64,000 nt of DNA from JALYGY01 sp963800975 (GCA_963800975.1 CAWDDB010000020.1:1-64000), one strand, 5' to 3'. Shown: positions 39,375 through 49,099, counted from the stretch's first letter. Numbers and translations: made by a program. Notes: generated by a model from the sequence alone, not told the origin.

Positions 39375-40302
39375 GTGTCCGAGGGGGGCCGTTCGACGGC
39401 AGGCGGCGCGAACCAAACGGCAGCGAGTACGCTCGGTACCCTGTCCCGCTCGCCCTTCGCTCTCGGCGCGGCCCTGATCGTCGGGGGTGTGGCCGAGGTC
39501 GTGGGCACGCGATTTCCGCCCGGCGAGTACGAGCCACCGTCCCGCAGGGGTCACAAACTCTGTCTACACCGGAGCGCCCCGCGCCGCCGGACGTGGAGTG
39601 TGGGCGGGCGGGTGCTTGACGGCACCGCCTGGACCGGCGACGTCGGGGTGGTCCCGGCGGGCAGGGCTTTTATGTTCGCCGTCAGGGAGACCTCCGAGGC
39701 CCTCAGCGTGCTGCTTGAAGGCAGGTTCGTGTGCCGGGTTGCCGAAGAGGCCGGGGCGGACCCCGCCCGCTTCGAGGTCCTCGAAACCTTGTGCGCGCGC
39801 GACTCGCGACTGCAGCGCCTGATGCTCTCGTTTCTGCCCGAGATCGAGACCGGTAGCCTGGGCGGGGAACTTTACGCCCAGGCGCTGACGCAAGCCCTGG
39901 CCGTCCACCTCCTGCGCGAGCACTCCTCGCTCGGTGAGAAGGGCAAGCGAGAGGTCGCACGTGAGCCCACCGGCAGGCTCTCCAGGGCCGCGCTCGCGAA
40001 GGCCACCGATTTTGTGGGAGACAACCTCTCCGCTGACCTGTCGCTAGAAGAGATAGCCAGCGAGGTCAACCTCTCCCCGCCACTTCTCCAGGCTGTTCAA
40101 GGGGGCCACGGGCCTCAGCCCGTACCAGTACGTGATCCGCGAGCGCGTCGGGAGGGCCAGGGGGCTGCTCGCGAACACCGAGCTCTCCATCGGGGAGGTA
40201 GCCGTGGCGGTCGGCTTCGCCCACTCCGGGCATCTCGCCCGCCACTTCGTCCGGCTGACGGGCACCACCCCTTCCCGCTTCCGTGGAGAGTCGCGCCGCT
40301 AG
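39375..40302 (+). pseudogene. AraC-family transcriptional regulator, frameshifted
   Basis: The first frame (GTG 39375, AGGAGGAAAGAAC upstream) encodes a cupin-like sensor region (TWTGDVGVVPAGRAFMFAV) and the first half of the AraC DNA-binding domain (LSRAALAKATDFVGDNLSA, LSLEEIASEVNLSP). Near 40076 the frame is lost. The other frame continues HFSRLFKGATGLSPYQYVIR, GRARGLLANTELSIGEVAVA, GFAHSGHLARHFVRLTG and ends PSRFRGESRR with TAG at 40300-40302. Loss of two bases in CTCTCCCCGCC explains it. As read, the second helix-turn-helix is missing. It could be a sequencing error. It probably controls the epoxide hydrolase gene 166 bases downstream. Confidence 0.75.
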
Positions 40303-40468
40303 CCTCCGTCGACCCCGCCAGGATCGCCGCCCTGGGCGGACCCGGAAAACTTGACAAGAACGTGCGCAAAGTTGGCCTGAACGTGGAAGTGGCCGCCGCG
40401 CCCTTGCCGCATACTCTGCCGCAGCGTAACCCATAGCGCGCACAAGGGCGGAGGAGGCGGATCGCGAG

Positions 40469-41638
40469 ATGAGCGTTGAGCACTTCGAGGTAAAGATCCC
40501 ACAGGCTACGCTGGACGACCTGCGGGAGCGCCTGGCGGCTACGCGCTGGACCGACGAGGTCGAAGGCGCGGGCTGGGACTACGGTACGAACCTGGGTTAT
40601 ACGAAAGAACTGTGCGGGTACTGGCAGGATGGCTTCGACTGGCGGGCGCAGGAGGAGCGGATCAACTCCTTCGCCAACTACCGCGCCGAGGTTGACGGGT
40701 TCGGAATCCACTTCGTCCACGAGCGCGGCAAGGGGGAGGACCCCACGCCGCTCTTGCTCTTGCACGGCTGGCCGAGCTCGTTCCTGCAAATGCTCGAAAT
40801 TATCCCGATGCTTACCGACCCGGCGGCCCACGGTGGTGACTCGGCGGACTCGTTCGACGTGGTCGCGGCGTCGCTGCCGGGCTTCGGGTTCTCCGACCGT
40901 CCCAGCGAGCCCGGCTGGGGCGCCTACCGCATCGCCGAACTCTTCGTCAAGCTGATGACCGAGGAGCTCGGGTACGACCGCTTCGCCGCGAGGGCGAGCG
41001 ATCTCGGGGCGGGCGTGACCAAAGAGATCGCGCTCGCCCACCCGGAGCGGGTGATCGGGCTCCACCACTCGGGCACGAGCTTCTTCGTGTACGAGGCGCC
41101 GCCGGACATGACGGAGGCCGAGCAGGCGTTCGTCGCGGAGGCTCAGGGCTTCCAGATGGCAGAGGGCGCCTACGCGGCGCTGCAATCGACCAAGCCCGAG
41201 ACGGTCGCCGTCGGCCTCAACGACTCCCCGGCGGGCCTGGCCTCCTGGATAGTCGAGAAGTTCCGGGCGTGGGGCGACTGCGACAGCGACGTGGAGAGGC
41301 GCTTCTCCAAGGACGAGTTGCTCGCGAACCTTATGGTCTACTGGACAACCCAGACGATCAACTCCTCGATGCGCTTCTACTACGAGAGCGCGCACGTGTA
41401 TTCGCCTAACGCCGGCAAGCTTGTCGAGGTGCCGACCGGCATGGCGATGCTGCCCGCGGACATCGTGCACGGGCCTCGCGAGTGGCAGGAGCGCGAGTAC
41501 GCCGACCTCAGAAGCTTCACCAAACTACCGCGGGGAGGACACTTCGCCGAGTGGGAAGAGCCGTCGCTTATTGCGGATGACGTACGCGCCTTCTTCCGCG
41601 TCCTCAAGGAGTCCGAGGCCGCGCAGCAAACGCTCTGA
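40469..41638 (+). CDS. Epoxide hydrolase (EHN-domain alpha/beta hydrolase)
   Basis: A 389-residue enzyme of the microsomal-type epoxide hydrolase family. The EHN N-terminal region has IPQATLDDLRERLAATRW and NSFANYRAEVDGFGIHFVH. The catalytic domain shows HGWPSSFLQMLEII (oxyanion hole), the region ASDLGAGVTKEIALAHP, where the Asp replaces the usual nucleophile of GGDWG, and GGHFAEWEEP with the catalytic His. It opens epoxides to diols with water. No signal peptide. The start is ATG 40469 with GGAGGAGGCGG upstream. Downstream of the broken AraC regulator. Confidence 0.9.
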   Translation: MSVEHFEVKIPQATLDDLRERLAATRWTDEVEGAGWDYGTNLGYTKELCGYWQDGFDWRAQEERINSFANYRAEVDGFGIHFVHERGKGEDPTPLLLLHGWPSSFLQMLEIIPMLTDPAAHGGDSADSFDVVAASLPGFGFSDRPSEPGWGAYRIAELFVKLMTEELGYDRFAARASDLGAGVTKEIALAHPERVIGLHHSGTSFFVYEAPPDMTEAEQAFVAEAQGFQMAEGAYAALQSTKPETVAVGLNDSPAGLASWIVEKFRAWGDCDSDVERRFSKDELLANLMVYWTTQTINSSMRFYYESAHVYSPNAGKLVEVPTGMAMLPADIVHGPREWQEREYADLRSFTKLPRGGHFAEWEEPSLIADDVRAFFRVLKESEAAQQTL

Positions 41639-41740
41639 GACGTCCCTGCTCTGATGGATTACTTGTGTCGACGATCCGCGGGCCACCTTCCAACGTCCTC
41701 CCATCTGGGCGAGCCGCGTGTTGACGGCCGACCGGCTTCC

Positions 41741-43516
41741 CTAGGGCGCCTTCCTTACCGTCCGGCGCTCTGCCGGCGCGAGGGCCTCCGCCGACTTCGC
41801 ATCCAGCAAGCCCAGGGGCGTCAGGCGTAAAGAGGGCAGGAAGTCGCAGGTCAAGAAGAGGAGGGTGTAGAGGATGTCGTGGTGCCCGTACCCAGCCCTG
41901 GCCATCACACGGGACAACTCGCGGTTCCGACGAGTGACCTCCGAGAACGGCAGGTCGGCCATCATGCCGGTGATGGGCAGGTCGAGCTCGAAGACGACAG
42001 TATCTCCGAGCGTGACGACGATGCCACCGCCCAACTCCTCGACGCGGCGGGCCGCGAGGGCCATGGACCGCGGGCTGCGACCGAGCGCCAGCAGCTGCGT
42101 CGTGGTGTTGTAGGTACTGGCTAGCCCGTCGAGGTTCGCCGCGAACCCGGAGACGAGCGCGCGAGAAACCCAACCGCCGCCCCGATCAATGAGCGCGGCG
42201 TGCAGCAGATCCTCCTGACCTTCGGTTGCGGCGAAGCCGTTCTGCGCTGCAATCTTCCTGTCCCTGCGCTCGGTGATAACGGCGGACCGGAGGTGCACCG
42301 TCGGCACCTCGCGTCCGTCTCCGGCGATTCTAGATGCGTAGAGCGCGGGATCGGCCAAGTCGAGGTCGGCGGCGAAGCCCGGCCGGCTTGCGTAGGAGCC
42401 CCATTCCACGTCCGGCAACGGCACGCGGAGCCTTCCGTCTTTAGCCACCACGCGGCCTTCCGTGATCACGGTCTCGGGACAGAAGGAGGAGAGGTCGGGG
42501 AGGAGCAGCAGGTCGGCGCGGCGTCCGATGCCGATGCCGCCGACCTGCCCATCGATCCTGAACAGGGTCGCCGGGTTTATGGTGACCATCTGGAGCGCCT
42601 GCAAAGGCGGCACGCCGTTCTCGACGGCGAGGCGGAGCATGCCGTCCACGAGGCCGTTGTCCGCGATGAACTCGGGGGCCGGGCCGTCGGTCGTCATGAT
42701 TAGGCGCTGCGTGCTCACGCCGTCTTCGGTGACCGCGCGCAGGAGCTCGGGCAGGTCGGGACGCAGGGAGCTGTTGCGGAGCATCGTCCAGACGCCGAGC
42801 CGCAGACGGTTCACGACCTCCTGCTTCGTTATCGCCTCGTGGTCGGCGTCTATGCCGGCGGCCGCGACGGGCTGCAGGCGCGACTCCGAGGCGCCGCCGG
42901 TGTGACCGTCCACAATCTTGCCGAGGGCCTTCGCCGCCCGGATGCCCGCTATTAGGGTCGGGTCGCCGGCCGAGAGCGCGGGCCAGCGCGTGACCTCCGC
43001 GGTCCCGATCACGTCGTCCCGCCCGAGTAGCGGCTCCACCCTCTCGGGCGCGAACATCTCCTCTTCGCCCGGCCCCTTGGACTGGGAGGTCAGGCGCGCC
43101 ATCCAAAGGTAGAGGAGCGGGAGGTCCCGTAGGTCGTCGGCCATCCGCGCGAACCCTTCCGGGCCCATCTGCATAAAGAAGAAGAGGTTGTCGGCGACCA
43201 CCGTCGTCGTACCGAGCGGCAGGATCCCTTCGACGAGGCTCACCGGGTTGTAGAGGACCCACGGGTGGAAGTGGGCCTCCACGTACCCGGGGGCCACGAT
43301 CTTGTCCGACGCGTCTATCACCTCCGTCTCCGGGCCTAGGGCACGCTCGTCCCCGCCGACGTAGGCTATGCGCCCACCCGAGACGGCGACGTTGCCGTCG
43401 TGCAACTCGCCGGAGTAGACGTTGGCTATGGTACCCCCGCGCACGAAGAGGTCGGCCGCCCGGTCGCCGCGCGCCGTCTCGATGAGCCCCTGGTGTTCCT
43501 CGTAGTCCGGGAGCAC
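41741..43516 (-). CDS. Adenine deaminase-like amidohydrolase
   Basis: A 591-residue amidohydrolase of the AdeC family, closest in motif pattern to the YerA-like branch. An N-terminal barrel start is LFVRGGTIANVYSGELHDGN. The metal motif is APGYVEAHFHPW (HxH), the second metal His is in IVDGHTGGASE, followed by IDADHEAI, and the third region is MTTDGPAPEFI. The adenine-deaminase C-terminal domain covers the last 170 residues (ERRDRKIAAQNGFA, GGIVVTLGDTV). It deaminates adenine or a related heterocycle. The start is GTG 43516, five bases after the stop of the MBL gene; longer frames upstream lie out of frame in that gene. The two genes form an operon. Confidence 0.85.
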   Translation of the reverse strand: MLPDYEEHQGLIETARGDRAADLFVRGGTIANVYSGELHDGNVAVSGGRIAYVGGDERALGPETEVIDASDKIVAPGYVEAHFHPWVLYNPVSLVEGILPLGTTTVVADNLFFFMQMGPEGFARMADDLRDLPLLYLWMARLTSQSKGPGEEEMFAPERVEPLLGRDDVIGTAEVTRWPALSAGDPTLIAGIRAAKALGKIVDGHTGGASESRLQPVAAAGIDADHEAITKQEVVNRLRLGVWTMLRNSSLRPDLPELLRAVTEDGVSTQRLIMTTDGPAPEFIADNGLVDGMLRLAVENGVPPLQALQMVTINPATLFRIDGQVGGIGIGRRADLLLLPDLSSFCPETVITEGRVVAKDGRLRVPLPDVEWGSYASRPGFAADLDLADPALYASRIAGDGREVPTVHLRSAVITERRDRKIAAQNGFAATEGQEDLLHAALIDRGGGWVSRALVSGFAANLDGLASTYNTTTQLLALGRSPRSMALAARRVEELGGGIVVTLGDTVVFELDLPITGMMADLPFSEVTRRNRELSRVMARAGYGHHDILYTLLFLTCDFLPSLRLTPLGLLDAKSAEALAPAERRTVRKAP

Positions 43517-43521
43517 GAGAC

Positions 43522-44526
43522 CTACGCGCCCTGGTAACGAACCACGTCTCCGTCGAGGCGATCGGCGCGGCCGTCGCCCACGAGGTACTCGAGATGGGCG
43601 ACCGTCTCGGCCAGGGCGAAGCGGAGCTGGTGGTCGCTCAGCTCGTCCGGGAAGACCTGGCGGGCGACCTCGAACGCGGTCGCGGGCCCGCCAGCGAGGG
43701 TCCCGTGCATGACCGAGAGGCGCTCCTCGTGGTGGAGTACGAGCTCGCCTATGCGCCCGTCGAGGTCGTGGAAGAGCGGGCCGTGGCCCGGGAAGACGAG
43801 GTCGGCGTCGAGGCCGCGCAGGCCCTTGATGGAGCCGAGGTAGCGTTCCAGGGGCCGCGGGGCCGTGTAGGTCCAAATGCCGATGTTCGGCGTGATATTG
43901 AGCAGGAGGTGGTCACCTGCGAAGAGGAGCCGACGCCGCTCGTCGTGCAGTACGAAGTGGAAGTCCGAATGGCCGGGAGTGTGGATCACCCGCGCCTCGC
44001 TCCCCCCGAGCTCTATCCGGTCATCCGGGCGGAGGGGCACCAGGCGCTCCGGCAGGCGTATGCCGAGCCTCGTGGTTTCCGCGGTCGCGCCGGCCGTCTC
44101 GGGGTCCATGCCGTGACTCATCATGTAGCGGACGAATTCCTCGCTGCCCCTGGCGGGATCCCAGACGTGCCGGGCGTTCGAGATCTCGTCCTCCAGCATA
44201 AACACCGGCGCCCCGCTCAGCCCTTCCAGCCAGCGCGCGAGCCCAATGTGGTCCGGATGGAGGTGCGTAACTATGATCCGGGCCACGTCACGCTCCAGGT
44301 CCAGGCCCATCCTCGCCTGCTCCGATTCCCACACCTCGCGGGCCGGCGGGTAGTCGAAGCCCGGATCGATTACCGTCCAGCCGCCCTCGCCCTCGATCAG
44401 GTACGAGGCTATGAACTTGAGCGGGAAAGGCACCGGAAGCTTGAGCTGGTGGACGCCGTCCAGGACGGGCGAGGCCTCCCCTATGGGCTGCGTAGCCAGG
44501 TCCGCGGGGCTCACGACCTCCTTCAT
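43522..44526 (-). CDS. MBL-fold metallo-hydrolase
   Basis: A 334-residue metallo-beta-lactamase-fold hydrolase: GGWTVIDPGFDYPPAREVWE, the zinc motif THLHPDHIGLARWLEG (HxHxDH), HTPGHSDFHFVL and VFPGHGPLFHDL, with a C-terminal winged-helix-like LACTB2 extension (HHEERLSVMHGTLAGGPATA, FALAETVAHLEYLVGDG). Substrate unknown; relatives cleave thioesters or nucleic acids. The start is ATG 44526. The downstream adenine-deaminase-like gene follows after five bases, which implies joint expression and possibly a shared degradative route. Confidence 0.88.
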   Translation of the reverse strand: MKEVVSPADLATQPIGEASPVLDGVHQLKLPVPFPLKFIASYLIEGEGGWTVIDPGFDYPPAREVWESEQARMGLDLERDVARIIVTHLHPDHIGLARWLEGLSGAPVFMLEDEISNARHVWDPARGSEEFVRYMMSHGMDPETAGATAETTRLGIRLPERLVPLRPDDRIELGGSEARVIHTPGHSDFHFVLHDERRRLLFAGDHLLLNITPNIGIWTYTAPRPLERYLGSIKGLRGLDADLVFPGHGPLFHDLDGRIGELVLHHEERLSVMHGTLAGGPATAFEVARQVFPDELSDHQLRFALAETVAHLEYLVGDGRADRLDGDVVRYQGA

Positions 44527-44703
44527 GGGGCGACCCGGAAAAGCGGTCCGACCGGGCCTTCGCCTTCGTAGCTGCGGGGAGGAGTCACACGTTTCCTTTC
44601 GGATCTCATCGATTTACCGGTCTCCCGGGCATAGCTCGCTCTCAGAATCGATGCTGGCGAACCCGGCCCCGGGCGTCGAGATGGGCGAAGCCGCCCACGG
44701 GCG

Positions 44704-45339
44704 CTACGCGCCGGCGGTCAGGTAGGTAAGCACGGAGCGTTTGCAGATCTCGCGGTACTCCGAATGGGAGGTCTCCCAGTCCCTGTCCTGCACCCACTGG
44801 GTGAAGAGCCCATCCACGAGCGCGCGAACGACGGTCGCGGCCTCCCAGGCGTCCCCTTCGCTGAAGACCCCCTCGTCCTGCCCCAGCCGAACGACCTCGG
44901 CGTAGAGGCTGTTGCAGATCTCGTGGAAGGTTGTCGCCACGTCGGCGAACCGGTCGCTCCGGGCCGCGTAACCCAGAAAGTCGAAGAAGACCAGGTAGAA
45001 CCTGCGGTTCGACTCCGGGCCAACAAAGATCGCGTCGATCATGGCCGACGCCTTGGTTTCGGCGCTGTCCGCCTCCGCTATCGCCTCGCGGATGCGCTGG
45101 GCGACGCGGGCCAGCACCCAGCGCATCGTCAATAGGATCAGGTTCTCTTTCGAGTCGAAGTAGTAGGGCAGTATGGCCTTGCTCACCCCGGCCTCGTCCG
45201 CCACGTCCTGCAGGGAGAGGCCGTTCAGCCCTTTCTCGCCCATCACCTTGTAGGCGCTCCGGATCAGGTGCGCCTGCTTCGGCGCCAGGGCCTCGCCGTC
45301 GCGGTCGGAGGCTTGGATCAAGCTGTCAGATTGCGTCAC
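44704..45339 (-). CDS. TetR/AcrR-family transcriptional regulator (BetI-like)
   Basis: A 211-residue repressor. The N-terminal helix-turn-helix is HLIRSAYKVMGEKGLNGLSL-QDVADEAGVSKAILPYYFDS-KENLILLTMRWV. The all-helical C-terminal ligand domain resembles BetI/TetR_C_6 proteins (FYLVFFDFLGYAARSD, ALVDGLFTQWVQDRDW). It lies upstream of the MBL/deaminase pair on the same strand, with a 177-base gap, and next to acyl-CoA genes. Any of these may be its targets. The start is ATG 45339, in a weak context. Confidence 0.88.
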   Translation of the reverse strand: MTQSDSLIQASDRDGEALAPKQAHLIRSAYKVMGEKGLNGLSLQDVADEAGVSKAILPYYFDSKENLILLTMRWVLARVAQRIREAIAEADSAETKASAMIDAIFVGPESNRRFYLVFFDFLGYAARSDRFADVATTFHEICNSLYAEVVRLGQDEGVFSEGDAWEAATVVRALVDGLFTQWVQDRDWETSHSEYREICKRSVLTYLTAGA

Positions 45340-45453
45340 GCTCCTACACCTCTCACTGGTCGCCCCGTTCGAGAGGGGAGAACGATGCTCCCCCTCGCGC
45401 GTAACAAAGAACTAACCCGCTCATTTTACACGAGAAGCACAAACTGTTACAGC

Positions 45454-45831
45454 TTACCTACTAAACTCCGGCTTGCGCTTCTCCATGAACGCGGCGAGGC
45501 CCTCCTTGGCGTCCTCGCTCTCGAACAGCGGCTCCACGAGCGTGCGCTCGGCCTCCAGGCCTTCGTCCAGGGGCCTCTCGATCCCGCCGTACACCGCAAG
45601 CTTTATAGAGCCGACGGCCTCGCCCGCGCCACCCGCAAGCTTCTCGGCGTAGTTGCGGGTCTCCGCTTCCAGGTCGTCCGCCGGGAACAGCCGGTCGAGG
45701 ATGCCCAGCCCGTGGGCCTCGGAGGGCGAGATCGGCACCGGCGAACGTCCCTCCAACAGTAGATTAGCCGCACTAAGGAAGAGAACGTGGAGCGCCTCTT
45801 CGGCGCCGAAGGACGCGCCGCTCCGTATCAC
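45454..45831 (-). pseudogene. Enoyl-CoA hydratase, C-terminal half only
   Basis: A 125-codon frame from GTG 45831 without a ribosome site. It matches only the C-terminal half of crotonases: SEAHGLGILDRLFPADDLEA, AVGSIKLAVYGGIERPLDEG and EGLAAFMEKRKPEFSR. The CoA-binding and oxyanion segments of the N-terminal half are absent. Upstream sequence is the promoter of the divergent thioesterase. A 5' deletion is likely. Confidence 0.7.
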
Positions 45832-45964
45832 CTACCGGCAACGTGGGGTCGAGGTTTGTGGTCACCTGGGGCGAGGGCTCGGACGACCTCAAGCAGCCGG
45901 CGGGTTCTTCCCAGGCGAGATTCGATCCGGTAAGCTCTGGGACCATCATCTGAAGGAGGAGTTC

Positions 45965-46384
45965 GTGACGGACGAGAACAGTGGGGCCGGGCTTACACCG
46001 GAGGGGAGCGAGTTTCTGCGGGTCGCTAGCTTGCGGGTGGAGGAGGTCGGGGGCGAGAAGGTGCGAGGGTCCATGGATCTCGGCGAGCAACACCATACGC
46101 CGTGGGGGGTGGTGCACGGGGGCGTGTATACCACGGCCGTCGAGAGCGCGGCGAGCCTCGGGGCTTCGGCGGCGGTTGAAGAGCGGGGGCAGTTCGCCGT
46201 AGGGGTCAACAACAACACCGATTTTCTGCGGCCGATGAGCGAGGGGCGCGTCGAGGTCGCCGCCGAGCCGATCATGCAGGGCAAAGGCCAGCAGCTCTGG
46301 CAGGTGATCATCACGCGCGCCGAAGACGGCAAGCCCGTCGCCCGCGGTCAGGTGCGACTGCAGAACGTACCGCTGCCTTCCTGA
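45965..46384 (+). CDS. PaaI-type hotdog thioesterase
   Basis: A 139-residue hotdog-fold acyl-CoA thioesterase. The PaaI signature is visible: HHTPWGVVHGGVYTTAVESA (substrate-binding HGG), then FAVGVNNNTDFLRPMSEGRV and the C-terminal GQQLWQVIITRAEDGKPVAR with GQVRLQNV. It hydrolyses acyl- or aryl-CoA in the cytoplasm. The start is GTG 45965 with GAAGGAGGAG just upstream. Convergent with the second thioesterase gene at 46413. Confidence 0.88.
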   Translation: MTDENSGAGLTPEGSEFLRVASLRVEEVGGEKVRGSMDLGEQHHTPWGVVHGGVYTTAVESAASLGASAAVEERGQFAVGVNNNTDFLRPMSEGRVEVAAEPIMQGKGQQLWQVIITRAEDGKPVARGQVRLQNVPLPS

Positions 46385-46412
46385 GGTCCTCCGACGTCGG
46401 TACGGGCGTGGG

Positions 46413-46901
46413 CTAGAAGGGCGCACCGCCGCGGAGGTTCGCCACCGACTCCTCCATGCCCTTGCGCAGCTGCATGAGCTTCACAGCGTACCGTTCGAGG
46501 GCCACGTCCTCGTCGGTCTCGGGCCGCCACTTCGCGACCTCGACCGGGTTCCCCTGCTCGTTCACCGCGACGAAGACCATCACGCAGTGCGTCGTAGTGG
46601 TGCGGAGCCGGTCCTTCGGATCGCTCGCGCCCACGTCGACGACCACGTGCATGCTCGTGCGCCCGGTGTAGACGAGCTTGGCGTGCGCCTCCACGATGTA
46701 GCCGATGAGCACCGGCTTGTAGAAGCGGATGCCGCCCACGTACACGGTGACGCAATACTGGCCGCTCCACCCGACGGCGCAGGCGTAACCGGCCTGGTCG
46801 ATCCACTTCATCACGGCCCCGCCGTGCACCTTGCCGCCGAAGTTGATGTCGGTCGGCTCCGCCAGGAACCGCATCGTGACTTCCCGTTCCCTCTCCGCCA
46901 T
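46413..46901 (-). CDS. Acyl-CoA thioesterase (YciA/ACOT hotdog family)
   Basis: A 162-residue single hotdog domain: MRFLAEPTDINFGGKVHGGA, VMKWIDQAGYACAVGW, VGGIRFYKPVLIGYIVEAHA and VMVFVAVNEQGNPVEVAKW. This matches YciA/acyl-CoA hydrolase proteins. It releases CoA from acyl-CoAs and commonly assembles as a hexamer. The start is ATG 46901, 41 bases downstream of the 3-hydroxyacyl-CoA dehydrogenase stop, so it is the second gene of that operon. The frame stays open far upstream but there only shadows the dehydrogenase. Confidence 0.88.
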   Translation of the reverse strand: MAEREREVTMRFLAEPTDINFGGKVHGGAVMKWIDQAGYACAVGWSGQYCVTVYVGGIRFYKPVLIGYIVEAHAKLVYTGRTSMHVVVDVGASDPKDRLRTTTTHCVMVFVAVNEQGNPVEVAKWRPETDEDVALERYAVKLMQLRKGMEESVANLRGGAPF

Positions 46902-46942
46902 GCCGACGCCTTTCCGCCTCGCCCGTCTGGGAAGGCTTTGCG

Positions 46943-48088
46943 CTAGTTCGCGGCCGACCGTTCCGTCGCCCGTCTTCTCAGGAGGGGCGCGGCGAGGTAC
47001 GCGTCGCCGTGGTTCTTCCTCAAGGAGTCGAGCGTATTGAGGATACGATCCGTCCCTATCTCGTCCGCCCACTCGAACGGGCCCTTCGGGTAGTTGGCCC
47101 CCAGCTTCATGGCCCGGTCTATGTCCTCGGCGGTCGCCACGCCCTCCGAGAGGGTCAGGAACGCCTCGTTTACGATGCAGGAGATCACGCGCAGCGCCAC
47201 GCCCTCCGATGGTTCCGCCTGACCACTGTCCTCCGCGCCCTGCTCCCCATCGTAGTCGTAGAACCCCCGGCCGCTCTTCCTGCCCAAAGTTCCGGCGTCG
47301 ACCATCGCCCGTTGCAGGTATGAGGGGCGGAAGCGCGGCTGGTAGTAGTACCGCTCGAAGAGCGACTCGGAGACCGACAGGTTGATGTCGTGGCCTATGA
47401 GGTCGGCAAGCTCGAGCGGCCCCATCCTGAACCCCGCCTCCCGGATCGCCGCGTCCACCTGCCCTGGATCTCCTCCGGACTCCACGACTCGCAGGGCCTC
47501 GAGGTAGAACGGCCGGGCCACGCGGTTCACGATAAACCCTGGCGTATCGGAGACCCTGACCGGCGTCTTGCCCAACCGCTCGGAGACCTCTTCCGCCCGG
47601 CTCAGGGCGGAAGGTTCCGTGGATGTCCCGGCGACGACCTCGACCAGGCGCATGGCCGGCACCGGATTGAAGAAGTGCATTCCCACCACGCGCCCGGGGC
47701 TCTCGGTCGCCGCCGCTATGCCGGCCACCGAGAGCGAGGAAGTGTTGGTGGCGAGCACCGTCCCGTCCCCGACCACGCCCTCGAGGTCCCCGAAGACCTT
47801 CCTTTTCACGCCCATGTCCTCGACCACGGCCTCCACGACCAGCGAGGCCCCGGCGAGATCCCCGACGGAGGTGGTCGTCGAGACGCGGCCGAGCACGTCC
47901 CTGCCCTCGTCCTCCGAGAGGCGCCCCTTCTTCACGCGGCGCTCCAGGTCCCGCTCGATGGTTTGCCTGCCGCGCTGCAGCGCCCCCTCCTCGACATCCA
48001 GCATGGCGACCGGCATCCCAGCGAGCGCCGCGCTCTCCGCGATGCCGGCCCCCATCGTGCCGGCTCCCACAACAGCGATGTCTACCAT
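46943..48088 (-). CDS. 3-hydroxyacyl-CoA dehydrogenase
   Basis: A 381-residue enzyme of beta-oxidation or phenylacetate-type pathways. The N-terminal Rossmann motif is VDIAVVGAGTMGAGIAESAA. ATNTSSLSV and VVGMHFFNPVPAMRLVEVV carry the catalytic His, and the C-terminal dimer domains hold GFIVNRVARPFYLEALRVVE and DIDRAMKLGANYPKGPFEWA. It oxidises L-3-hydroxyacyl-CoA with NAD. The start is ATG 48088, behind GGGAGGACAAC. Divergent from the enoyl-CoA hydratase gene at 48208, which performs the preceding step. Confidence 0.93.
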   Translation of the reverse strand: MVDIAVVGAGTMGAGIAESAALAGMPVAMLDVEEGALQRGRQTIERDLERRVKKGRLSEDEGRDVLGRVSTTTSVGDLAGASLVVEAVVEDMGVKRKVFGDLEGVVGDGTVLATNTSSLSVAGIAAATESPGRVVGMHFFNPVPAMRLVEVVAGTSTEPSALSRAEEVSERLGKTPVRVSDTPGFIVNRVARPFYLEALRVVESGGDPGQVDAAIREAGFRMGPLELADLIGHDINLSVSESLFERYYYQPRFRPSYLQRAMVDAGTLGRKSGRGFYDYDGEQGAEDSGQAEPSEGVALRVISCIVNEAFLTLSEGVATAEDIDRAMKLGANYPKGPFEWADEIGTDRILNTLDSLRKNHGDAYLAAPLLRRRATERSAAN

Positions 48089-48207
48089 GTTGTCCTCCCA
48101 GCGGCCACTCCCGTGTCCCCAACCGCGCGTTTGATTGTACGGACGGTCAAAAGTATAGATAATGACGGCGGCCAAGGGAACACGGGACTCTGACGGGAGC
48201 GTGCGGC

Positions 48208-49017
48208 GTGGACGGGAGAGGCTTCGAGCAGGTCGAGTTGGACACGGAAGGCGGCGTGGCGACGGTGAGGCTGAACCGCCCGGATCGCTACAACGCCCTG
48301 GGAGCCCGCCTCGTCGAGGAGCTCGGCGAGGCGCTCGACGTGGTCGAGGGGGACGAGGACGCGAGGGTAATGATCCTGACGGGGGCAGGGGACAAGGCCT
48401 TCTGTTCGGGGGTTGACCTTAAAGAGCGCGCCGCGATGGACGCGGACGAGAGGTGGGCGCACAACCGGGCGCTAAACGCCTTCGCCGAACAGCTCGCCAG
48501 GCTCCAGGTGCCCACGGTAGCCGCCCTGAACGGCCTCGCGTTCGGCGGGGGGCTCGAGATCACGCTCGCCTGCGACTTCCGGATCGCCGCGGAGGGGGCC
48601 ACGTTCTCGCTGCCCGAAGTCGGCATCGGGATAGTGCCGGGCGCGGGCGGCACGCAACGACTACCGCGCCTGGTCGGTCCGACAAGGGCCAAGGAGATGA
48701 TCCTCACGGGCAGAAGGGTCGACGCAGCCACCGCGCTGAAGATGGGCCTCGTGAGCAAGGTGGTGCCGCCGATCGAACTCATGCAGGAGGCCAGGGCGCT
48801 TGGGGAGGAAATCTCCGCCAACAGCCCCTTCGCGCTCGCCCACGCGAAGGCGGCGGTGGACCTGGCTTTGGAGACGACGATCGAGCAAGGACTGCGCTAC
48901 GAGACGGCGGCCATCCGCGCGACCCTGGCCTCCACGGACTACGAGGTCGGCCTCGCCGCCTTCGCGCAGAAGCAAACACCCGAGTTCCCGCCTTTGACCG
49001 CTCGCCGTGTCACCTAA
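48208..49017 (+). CDS. Enoyl-CoA hydratase/isomerase
   Basis: A 269-residue crotonase. ATVRLNRPDRYNALG and CSGVDLKERAAMD form the oxyanion hole. VAALNGLAFGGGLEITLACD is the CoA-binding block. The catalytic Glu is in SLPEVGIGIVPGAGGTQRL, and the C-terminal block is EALA-like, ending FAQKQTPEFPP. It hydrates trans-2-enoyl-CoA, supplying substrate for the divergently encoded 3-hydroxyacyl-CoA dehydrogenase. The start is GTG 48208, with GGGAG upstream. The 119-base divergent promoter region contains GATTGTACGGACGGTCAAAA, a possible TetR-type site. Confidence 0.92.
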   Translation: MDGRGFEQVELDTEGGVATVRLNRPDRYNALGARLVEELGEALDVVEGDEDARVMILTGAGDKAFCSGVDLKERAAMDADERWAHNRALNAFAEQLARLQVPTVAALNGLAFGGGLEITLACDFRIAAEGATFSLPEVGIGIVPGAGGTQRLPRLVGPTRAKEMILTGRRVDAATALKMGLVSKVVPPIELMQEARALGEEISANSPFALAHAKAAVDLALETTIEQGLRYETAAIRATLASTDYEVGLAAFAQKQTPEFPPLTARRVT

Positions 49018-49099
49018 ATCCTGCGTGCCCTCGAACAGCTTTTCGCAGCCGGCGGCCGGGAGGTCCCTGCGCTGGAGCTCGGGGTCTGGTCCTTCTTGC

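Noticed and set aside
43517..43876. N-terminal extension of the adenine-deaminase-like protein
   Set aside because: This part is an Arg/Pro-rich shadow of the MBL gene; family similarity begins right after the GTG at 43516.
46902..48122. 569-codon minus-strand open frame ending at 46413
   Set aside because: Only its last 162 codons are a real thioesterase. The rest is an Arg/Gly-rich shadow of the 3-hydroxyacyl-CoA dehydrogenase gene.
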